From: Sporothrix humicola
Lineage: Eukaryota > Ascomycota > Sordariomycetes > Ophiostomatales > Ophiostomataceae
DNA length: 64,000 nucleotides
Direction: 5' to 3'
Assembly (NCBI GenBank): GCA_021396245.1
Contig: WNYE01000065.1
Location: 62,001-126,000 of the forward strand
The translations under genes were made by a program, and so were the position numbers. Within the stretch, counting starts at the first letter, position 1. Each line of letters starts with the position of its first letter. Shown in pieces: positions 52,651-62,016 of the stretch. The notes beneath the pieces are model-generated. The model ran no database searches and was not told where the DNA came from. It saw only the letters and a program-made list of their open reading frames with translations.

Positions 52651-53610
52651 TTATTGTGTATTGTTGTGTATTGTTGTCTAAGCTGAATCTGTTCTCCGCA
52701 ATGTCTTTGTTTTACGTGGCAATGCTGTAAACTAAAGACAATGCTCTGGCTGTTGTGTCTTCCATAATTGCTCAGTTTCAGTGGTACCTTGTCGCTAATT
52801 TTCGTATTTTAAATTTTAAATTTTAAAAAATAAAATAAATAAATAAAATTGGGAAAAATCCCATAAAAGATTTATAAAAATCGGAGCGTACATCATGGAC
52901 CTCCAAAAATGCACAAATATCAAATGACCACACGACAGTTTAATTTGAACTCAATGCAATGCGTTCACATGCTCTTGGTCATGGTTTGACTGCTGAGGAG
53001 AATGTATTGTGGCGTTCTTGGAGGTCACTAGTTTTGGAGGTCGTTCGCTGCTAATTCGGCAAGGCTGCCCATTTCCACTAATTCATCCCTTCGAGGCAAC
53101 TTTCTGGCGGGTGTCAGTGGCTCCACTTGGTGCTGCCCGCACTGAATCAGACTGAATCACAAACACGACGACCATCACGCTTCGACAACGAAATGCAGTA
53201 CATTTCAGCGCATTTCAGCTTTTCCAATATCCCGAGGACTGAAAATAGCTCAGGGAGTCTGGATCCAGCGGAACGCTACCCCAGGTTTAATCATTAGCCG
53301 AATCCGGGGTCTGGGGAGCGTGTCTATTGGCAGGTTGTGAGATTATTGGACCACGCAGGCCAGAGAGCCTTGATCGTACTCGGACGTCACGGCAAGGAGT
53401 GAGAAGAGACAAAAAGGGGATGACAAGGAGCGATGAATGTGACAGCAACATGAAGGAACACATAAAAGACCGCCGATCCGTGTTCGCCTGCATTCAAACC
53501 CAACCTGAGATCATGGTCAAGAAGTAGGTCGACAAAGAACCACACGACATCCTGACTTGAACACAATTGATACTCTCACCACGCCGGCAATATTGTACAA
53601 CGCCATCGTC
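52651..53610. other. intergenic region, BVMO 3' end to TRI12-like gene
   Basis: No gene seen in 960 bp. A tandem A/T simple repeat built on TTTTAAA and AAATA words lies at about 52800-52850. The right end is the TRI12-like promoter, with CATAAAAG about 150 nt before the ATG as a weak TATA candidate. Confidence 0.4.
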
Positions 53611-55737
53611 ATGGAAATCTCCCAGGATGAGACCAGCAGCGGCGACCAGCGCGTCGGCCGTCATCACGACCATGAGAACGACGCGTCGAGAACCCGTGGT
53701 ACTTCGCCGCGTCCCGAGGCCTTTGGTGACAATCTGCCGGCCAACTACTACCGCAGTCCGCGATTCCTCGGGTCAGTTGCAGTAAGTCAAGATGCGCTCT
53801 CATGGCAGCCAATTCCTCAACCATCAACTTCGTTTAACACGCACTTCCCAGGCCGCCTCGCTCTCTGCTGTCAGTGCCTACCTTGGCTGGGTTATGCCGG
53901 CCAACATCCTGGGCATCATCAACGCGGACATCGGCCCGTCGCCCAACCTCACCTGGGTGGCGATCTCTTACACGCTTTGTTATTCCGTCTCGGCCACACT
54001 CGTCGGCCGTCTGTCTGATATCTTTGGCCGCCGCTGGTTCTTTGTCGTGGGCAACCTATTTGCCGTGATTGCCAGCATCCTGGGCGCCACGGCCCAGAGC
54101 ATCAACCAGATGGTTGCGTCGGGTTGTCTTACCGGCTTTGCGGCCACGTTCCAGCTGGCTTTCCCCATTGTTTTGGGCGAACTGGTGCCCTTCAAGCGCC
54201 GAGCCCACGTCAACGGTTTTGTCTTTCTGTGCTGCCTGCCCATCTCAGCCTTTGGCACCATTTTTGCTCGGCTTCTGGCGCAAAACACCAAGCTGGGCTG
54301 GCGCTGGTGCTACTACATCAACCTGATCACGAGCGCCATTGCCGTGGTGCTGTATGTGCTGTTCTACCACCCGCCGCGCTTCAACACGCTGCACAGCAAG
54401 CGCTCCAAGCTGCACGAGCTCAAGCGCCTCGACTACGGCGGCCTGGTCCTGTTCACGGCGGGCCTAGTCCTGCTGCTGCTCGGCCTCAGCTGGGGCGGCC
54501 AGTCGTACCCGTGGAAGTCGGCCAAGGTGATTGCCACGATTGTCGTGGGCGCTCTGAGTCTGGTGGCCTTTGCCTTGTATGGTGGGTCATCCTCTTTTGC
54601 CTTTCCTCGATAATCAATCATCCATCTTGCTAACCTTCCGGCGTCCAGAAACATACATGCCGCTCTCGCACCCCCTCATTCCCATGTCGCTGTTTAACGG
54701 AAAATACGTGTCGCTTGTCCTCTGTGCCACCGTCTGTTCCATGATCTACTACTCCATCAACGTCATCTGGCCGACCGAGATCTCTGCCCTTTTTACCACT
54801 GACTCCATCGAGATCGGCTGGCTGTCGTGCACCATCGGTGCCGGCACCGTCCTTGGCCAGGTTGTCGCCGGCGCCACGACCAAGCGCATCGGCAAGCAGC
54901 GCTGGCAGCTGGTCGTCTGCGAGTGCTTCGTCACGGCCTTTATCGGCATGCTGGCAGCTGTCACGACGTCGGGCCGCAACATTGCCATTGCCGGCACCTT
55001 TATCGGTTCCTTCTTCGTGGGGTGTAAGTACCACAGCTTCCACTGTTTAAATTTAGAGACATGTACTGATTGACAGATGTCGAACTGGTCACGTTGACTT
55101 GTGCGCCCATGGCCTGTGCCGCCGAGGATATTGGTCTTGCCACTGGTGTTCTCAGCTCTGTCCGTGCTGCTGGCGGGTCTCTTGCTAGTAAGTTCTTCCA
55201 TGATATCCGTCCACGACTGTTGAAAATCACGTACTGACTGAATAGCTGCCATCTACGTTACCATCGTAAGCTCACCACGACACCCTTTTAATTCTTCATA
55301 TGTGCCAGTCCATGACATATGCTAACCATCCACAGCTCGACAACAAACTCACAGAATACACCCCCAAGGACGTCTCCGCTGCCGTTCTTGATAGCGGCCT
55401 GCCCGAGAGCTCGCTGCCGGCGTTCCTGACCGCCTTTACCTCCAGCAACGAGACCGCCCTCGCGGCCATCCCTGGCGCCAACTCGACCGTTTTGGCCGCC
55501 GCCGCCACCGGACTCCAGACGGCCTACAGCCACTCGTTCAGGATTGTCTACCTGGCTACCATTGCGTTCGGCGGATGTGCCATCATTGCCGCCTGGTTCG
55601 TACCCAACATGGACGACAAGATGACCGACGAGGTGGCCCGCAAGCTGCAGGGCGTGCAGGGCGACGTTGTCCGTGACGATCTTGACCGTGAGGAGAAGGC
55701 TGCGGTGCAGATGCACGAGAGCCGCGCGGCTGAGTAA
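53611..55737 (+). CDS. TRI12-like MFS efflux transporter (DHA2/siderophore-trichothecene exporter group)
   Basis: Six exons: 53611-53781, 53852-54581, 54649-55023, 55077-55187, 55246-55265 (20 nt) and 55336-55737, giving 602 aa. All introns are GT-AG, 53-70 nt. The first exon is a polar cytosolic tail ending RSPRFLGSVA; helices start with AASLSAVSAYLGWVMPANIL in short segments. MFS landmarks include GRLSDIFGRRW (motif A), LGWRWCYYIN after helix 6 and a long central loop (HELKRLDYGGLVLF). About fourteen hydrophobic segments fit the DHA2/TRI12 family, which exports trichothecenes, siderophores or other metabolites. The tiny 20-nt exon (codes within SLATAIYVTILDNKL) is required to keep the frame. 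It follows the BVMO on the same strand, suggesting export of the modified product. Confidence 0.88.
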
Positions 55738-56706
55738 ACAGGCACATGTTGGAGACGTTATCCAATGAACCAGCCGTGGAGAACGCGAGCATGATCGCCT
55801 TTGCGCATACGGTCGATTCAAGGACGTGAAGCCGTCTTATAACTTATTTTCTAATCCCACCCGATTAACACTTTACTCAACTTAATCCACTTGCAACATA
55901 AAGGATCCTTACCTGATAAAAGACAATCCATTTTCTTGTCGAGTTTATTAGTTTGATGGCCCCCGTGATGTGGCACTTAATTTCTAGACGCCGTTCACCG
56001 TCGCGATTTCTACCAAAATCAATAAAAACAAAACGCCGATAACGCTCGGTCCATAAATACCAATCTCCAACCTCCTCCGAGCATTGATAAGGTCCTCTTT
56101 TCTCGCCTCGTATTACACGACTTGTGTTTTGTACTTTTCGATGCTAGTTCACCGTGACAGGTGACCGTTGCAGATGCCGGGCTAGCCCAATTGACTGTTC
56201 AAGTCCCAGGTGTGAGATGCGCTAACGTTTAGTGGACCTCCGCCGGAGGGGTTTCCTTCTCGCCCGGCTTTCGGAGCACGCCATCAACCATTGGCCGCTT
56301 GTGTCCATATTGGCTCCACTTCCTTCCAACTCGCTGGAGAAGAAACGCTCGAATCATTCCCCTGGAGCACCATCGCGTAAAAAGTGCCAGAAATTAGCAA
56401 CATTATGCTCACTTCACGTGGCGTACCCCAGACCCCAACTCGGCAAGCGAAGCGTAATCCTCAAAAAGCCAGACACATAAAGACACTGTCGACGTCGTGT
56501 CGACAGAGCTTCCCCGGATTTTGAATTTCTTTTTGGTCTCTGTCATTCACGGAAATCGGGCGTCGCGCACGCTGTGTCGTCGTGCACCTCCGCGTTCCCC
56601 GTCGTCCCCTTCCATCCCGCATTTCTTGTCCCTTTTACCCCAGACCCGGCCGGCTGCTTCCCCTCCTTCCTTCTCGACACTCGACCCTCGACCCACACAG
56701 GCAATC
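55738..56706. promoter_or_regulatory. intergenic/promoter region of the tandem Zn2Cys6 gene
   Basis: No gene in about 970 bp. TGATAAGG (HGATAR) lies near 56085-56092 and CGCTAA at 56220-56225; the last 150 bp before the ATG are C/T-rich. Confidence 0.4.
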
Positions 56707-59260
56707 ATGAAGACTGTGTGTGTGCAATGCCGCGTCAGAAAGGTGCGTTCCCGAGTCCCATGTTTTCTTCCCCTGGCGATCACAACGCCTGCAAGCAGCT
56801 CATACCAAACCCTCATTTTGTAGGTCCGCTGTGATGGCGCCCAGCCTTCGTGTGCTACGTGCACCCGCCTCCGGCTTGTGTGCTCGTTTTCCAGCCGCGC
56901 CGACGGTGCGGCCTCCCGGGCGTCGAGTGCCGCCGTCGAGTTGCCGCCCAAGTACCGTAGCTCGCTGGCGTGTGTGCGGTGCCGGACGCGCAAGATCCGC
57001 TGTTCGGGCGAGACACCTGAATGTGCAGAGTGTGTGAGGCGGCACCAGCCATGTGCATATGCTTCTGTGCAAGGCGTTTTCCGGAACACGACGCGCAGCA
57101 GTATGGCAAGGGGTGCAGCCACATCACGGAAGAAGGAGGCGAGAACATCACCAACAGCTGTAGCCAACTGGCAAAATCAACGCGGCTCTGTGCCGATTGT
57201 GCCTCGACCGCCAGCCCGGGATCCGTCTGCCGAGGGACATGCTCTGGATGGAGCAGATCTTGTAGCGGGTCCTGGTCCTGGTTCCAGCTCGAACTCGTCG
57301 CCTCCTCTGGCACCAATCACAAACAATAACAACACTTCACATGCCCCCATCATGGCCGCTCATTCGACATCTCCAGCCCAGCCCGTCATTCCCGTTGCAT
57401 CACCGGCCGCCTCCTCTCTTGTTATTGACGGCAAGTTGGAGGCCGAGCTGGTCGACCAGTACTTCAAGTACCTCCACGCACTACCGGCCTACGGCTTTCT
57501 GCACCAGTCAACGGTTGTCCAACGATGCCGAGAACGCTCCATCAACCCGGCCCTCAAGGCCGCCCTCTGTGCCATCACAGCGCTGTTCATGGGCCGGTGT
57601 GCCGAGAAACGAGACAGCTGGGCCCAGGCAAGCGAGACTCTTGTCTTTGACGGCCTTAGTCACCCGTCCATTTTCCATCTCCAGGCTCTACTGTTGGTGA
57701 TCCGCTACCGTGCAGAGTCCGGAGGGTTCAGTCGGGCATTCATGCTGTCCGGCCTGGCAGCACGCCTTGCTGCCGCTCTCCGTCTGAATTATGAGCACCA
57801 TGACCTGAGTCCTGTTGCCCAAGAGGTCCGTCGTCGTACCTTTTGGTCACTCTACTTTCTCGAAGAGGTGTTCTGCTCGGGTCTTCGAGAATTTGAGCTG
57901 TCTCATCCCGACATTATCTACCTACAGCTTCCACGGGAAGACAACAACTTTGCCAACGAGGCAAGTCCTGCCACCAACACGGGGTACCTTCTACCCGGTC
58001 TAGGACTCGAACCATCATCCATCGGCCCACGAGGCCTTTTCGTCAAGCTTGCCCTTGTGCGGCGAAACATCATGAAGTATTTCCCTTTGGATCGACTTGT
58101 TGTATCTGTTCATAGCTAACAATTCCAGATTCAATCGACAGATCTACGGCAGAGACATGAACATCTCCAACCTCTTTACGACCCTCGACCAGATCCAGAG
58201 CCAGCTGCAGCGACTCTCCCTCCAAATGGCACCCCAAGACCGGTACCCGCCCGCCGAGCCCGAAAGCTTTGCCTGGTCGCCACAATACGCCATGCTCCAC
58301 ATGTCCTACTACCAATGCCACTGCGATCTCTACCGCAGCTTTTTAAGGGGCCACCCAGACACGGCCGCCCAGAGCTGCATCGACGAGATCAAGCCGGCCG
58401 ACGTCACCCTGATGGGCGGCCGCAGCATCCAGAATGCGAGGCAGGTGCTCTGCGTTCTAGCCGACTACGACCAGCACGCCGACCCGGCCCAGCCTTTGGA
58501 CTGGGACGCCGCTGTCTGTGCTTATCAGGCAACGCGCTTCTTGCTGTTCGGTAGCACCTACGACAAGGCCCGCGGGAAACGGTCGACAGCGGATACGTCG
58601 GCCGTCAGGATTGCCATTACAAAAGCACAGGACGTCTTGGATACGTTGACACGCCGGTTTGCTTTCTCTGTGGCCGTGCAACCAATGCGTGACGACCTTA
58701 CTCGGCTGGTCGCTCGCTACCGTCGTCTGCTTCGGTCGTCGCCCATGTACAACGACAGCGAGTCTGTGTTTAGTGCCCACCGGGGCATCCATGTGCCACC
58801 TGGCGTGACAAAAGAAGCCGGATCGCGCCAGTTTCTGGCCATTCACAGCCTGCTGTTGAGGTCGGATTTTGTCGATGACAGTCGAGAGGCCGTCACTGAA
58901 GGAGCACCACGACCGACGGCATCTGATGTTCCAATCACAGAACAACCGGTGCAAGTCAACAATGTACCACCAGCAATGCCGCCAAATTGGCCACAACAAC
59001 AGGCAGATGTCCAAAATCATCAACAGCAGAATATGGACAGTGCACAGGTCGCCGAGTACTGGACGGATGCTACAAACAACGTCACCACAGAAATGGCCGA
59101 TGTCACAGTCACCACCTTTGACTTTCCGCCATTGTTCAGCGACCTGATGGGTGACGGTCCAGGGTTCGACTTTGGCTTGTGGTCTGACATGCTGGGAACA
59201 TATGGAAATCCCGTGCCACAAGGCAGTATTGTTGGGATGGACGAGCAGCAGATGTTCTAG
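56707..59260 (+). CDS. transcription factor with two tandem Zn2Cys6 clusters
   Basis: Three exons, 56707-56742 (36 nt), 56824-58076 and 58129-59260 (806 aa), introns 81 and 52 nt. Exon 1 plus the start of exon 2 encode a full zinc cluster (Cys5, 8, 15, 22, 25, 32; CVQCRVRKVRCDGAQPSC is its first part). After a 29-residue linker a second complete cluster follows (Cys62, 65, 72, 79, 82, 89; ACVRCRTRKIRCSGETPEC). Both are canonical CX2CX6CX6CX2CX6C. Zn2Cys6 factors normally have one cluster and bind as dimers; two in one chain could bind paired half-sites as a monomer. The regulatory domain follows (PAYGFLHQSTVVQRC, GGFSRAFMLSGLAARLAAAL, RRRTFWSLYFLEEVFCSG). The C-terminus is Gln/Asn-rich. If exon 1 were not used, the second cluster alone would remain functional. 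Its targets are probably the upstream TRI12/BVMO genes, by position only. Confidence 0.88.
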
Positions 59261-59488
59261 AGCAATGTACATAAGAACGATATAATTCGTGGAAATGTTT
59301 ATGAATTTACACATTTTACACTGCGATCTTTATCAAGTCACGGCAATACGAAACATGCAAAGGAACAATCTTATTAGAACACAACAAATTAATATTGAAT
59401 TCGTGTTGGATTACTGGTACCTCAGTGCCATGATCCAGCTTGTTGCAGTATTACTAGTTTCCACTAATACCCTCCACCCTAAAACATC

Positions 59489-61241
59489 TTACAGCTTTGG
59501 TGAAGCCTTACCGTCGGCATCCTCGACCTCGTGGACCAGGCGAGCGTCGGCGTTCTTGCGGAACTCCTGGTGAGCAATGGTCTCGAGGGACAGGCCCTTG
59601 GTCTCGCGCAGGAAGAAGAAGGACAGGATGGCAATGATGGCATCGAAAATGCCCCAGAGCAAGAACACGCCCCAGCCGCCCATGCTCTTCATCATGTAGG
59701 GCGTGGTCAGGGAAAAGACAAAGTTGAACAGCCATTGGGAGCCGACACCGACGGCAATACCGGGCTCGCGGATGCGAGCGGGGAAAATCTCGGAGACATA
59801 GGGCCACGGCAGAGGACCCCAGGAAAAGTTGTAGATGATGACGAAGATATAGATGAGGGCGACAGTGCCAATACCCGACGACGTGACATTACCCTCCTCG
59901 GGCGGCGGAATCGTCTTGACGACAATGGCCGTGGTGATCTGGCAGGCCGCCATCAGAGCAGCGCCGCCGATCAGCATGTGCCGGCGACCAACGCGCTCCG
60001 AGACAAAGATGACAAAAATACCACAGGCCACGACCTTGATGGCGCCAAAGATGGCGGTCAGCAGCAGATCCTTGGTGCCGCTGCCGACGAGAAGCTTAAA
60101 GTACTGCGGGCCATAGTAAGCAAAGGCTGTGGCGCCGGTCGACTGCTGGGCCGTGAAGATGGCAAAAGCAGTAAAGATGCGCTTGAAGTTGTCACGCTGC
60201 AGCAGCTCCTTGAGTTCGAATCCCTCGGTGGCGCGGGCCTCGTTCTCCACACCAACACGGATCTCCTCCATCTCGAGCTTGACTTCCTCCGAGTCACCGC
60301 CGCGGACCCACTTCAGACTCTCCCAGGCCTCCTCGTGGCGGCCCTTCTTGGTCAGCCAGCGCGTCGATTCTTTGAGCGTGAACATGCCGAGGCCGAGCAG
60401 ACCGGCCGGCAGCAGCTGCAGTCCCACGGGAATCTGCCACTGCTTGGAGTCGTGCGGACCCATGTGCAGCGACACGCCGTAGTCGATCCAGTAGGAAGTA
60501 AAAATGCCAAAGGTGTAGAACCACTGGAAGAACGAGCCGATACGGCCGCGCAGTTCCTTGGGCGACATTTCACTGCTGAATGTTGGCACAACGACCGTGG
60601 CCGCACCGAGACCCAGGCCAGCAATGACACGAGCGACATAAAAGGCCGGCAGCGAGTGCGTGTTGATCGTCTGGATAAGGGCACCAATGCAGAAAACAAG
60701 CGAGGCCAGCATCAGCGTTTTCTTGCGGCCGAGCCAGTCGGTCAGCGGCCAAGCCAGGAAACAGGCCACGAAGGCGCCGAGCTGCTGCAGGCCGACGGCG
60801 AGCGAGTTGGTGCGCGTCGCCTGGGCAGCCGTGTATCGGTAGTCATTTTCGAAAGATTTGAATGTGAGGACGCCGCCTAGAAAGAGAGTGTTAGAAGACG
60901 TTGCAAGTGGGGACAAGACGACATTCTGGGGACGCTGTATCAACGATAAGAAGATGGATCTGACGGCGACCCACGCCACGGTAGATAGCACCTTCCCTCT
61001 CCGCTGTATTTCCTATTGTCTACGTACCAACACTGTCCAATCGTTAGCATTTGTTGTACCCCGGATTTTGGATAAATGATGCATCAACGGCAATTGCCAG
61101 AGATGGCACAGAACGTGAAAAAAAAGCAAACAGGAATCTTCAAACTTACATGCCGCTGTCATAGCCAAACAGGAAGCCGCCCATGCACACCACGCTGCCG
61201 AGCCAGTAGGCCCTGATCTGGCCGAGTGTTGTGCTCTTCAT
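59489..61241 (-). CDS. MFS transporter, quinate/sugar porter type, with 5-nt microexon
   Basis: Three exons, 61241-61150, 61032-61028 (five nucleotides) and 60876-59489, giving 494 aa. Introns are 117 and 151 nt. Without the microexon the frame is lost; with it the first-helix signature becomes GYDSGIVGGVLTFKSF, as in this family. Splice signals flanking the microexon are good (CTAACG branch-like sequence, CAG; GTACGT). Sugar-porter motifs follow: DWLGRKKTLM (loop 2-3), LKESTRWLTKKGR after helix 6 (Lys and Thr replace the usual PESPRW), GAIKVVACG, SERVGRRHML, and the PYVSEIFPARIREPG loop. The C-terminal tail has FLRETKGLSLETI. Relatives carry quinate, sugars or polyols with H+. Divergent from the sulfatase gene, whose sugar or phenol product it might import. 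Confidence 0.9.
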
Positions 61242-62016
61242 CGTGGAAGAAAGCGTAGTCGAGTGTCAGTGATCAAAAGAAAATGAAAACAAAAGAAGTG
61301 ATGGTCGACAAGTCGATGGTTGTGAAGGGTCAAGAACGAAGATCAGAGATGATCTTGCGTCCTGTTATATACACTGGATGAAAAGACTGATGGAAGGAAG
61401 CAGCCTTGGACTTGTTCGATTTCTAACAATGTCCCCATTAAGACGTGCTTGGCCCCTGACCTCGCGACATCACAGGCTCCTCAAATCAGAGCATCGAATG
61501 CGTCACCCCGGGTCGTCGATACAGTCCAAATTGCGAGAGAGAGGAGACGTCTAGCTCGTGGGGGAAGTCTTTTCCAGTCTTTGTGGTAGAGGGTGACCCG
61601 CCCAAAGCTTACAAAGTGGGGCGCACTAACACACTCCTGCCAAATACAGCCAACCACACACGGGTATGCCCGCTTCCCGTTTTCCGACTCCCGACGTCAC
61701 TCGGGACTCGGCCGCTGTCGACGACTTGGCGACTCGTGTGCTGTGTTAGTGCTGCCCGTGGGTCACAACGACCCATCTCCGCACGATGATGTTGGAGACA
61801 TGCGACAGTGAACACTTGTCCGACGTCGCTTCCCAGAGATGACCAGTGCGTATATAGAAAGGCCCGTCGAAAAGCTGAAATGGCGACATCTGCATTCGGT
61901 CCTGGATGAAAAACATCTCCGACCCTTGTCCCAATCTTCCCAATTCAGAACAGGCATCCCTCTCGCGACCTCTCCCGTACCATCCGTCACAACAAAACAA
62001 CACCGCTCATCACACA
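61242..62016. promoter_or_regulatory. divergent promoter region, MFS transporter / sulfatase
   Basis: 775 bp shared upstream region. TATATAAC lies on the minus strand at about 61366-61373, some 130 nt from the transporter ATG, and TATATAGA at 61851-61858 lies 159 nt before the sulfatase ATG. Both are reasonable core-promoter candidates, which supports regulated divergent transcription. No gene inside. Confidence 0.45.

Noticed and set aside
60211..60225. B-box-like word GAGTTCGAATCCCTC
   Set aside because: It lies inside the transporter coding sequence and has no A box or cloverleaf around it.
59531..60880. 449-codon open frame antisense to the right-hand MFS transporter
   Set aside because: Composition (Gln, Gly, Asp, Ala, Arg-rich, no hydrophobic pattern) is that of a shadow frame; the minus strand has full MFS motifs.
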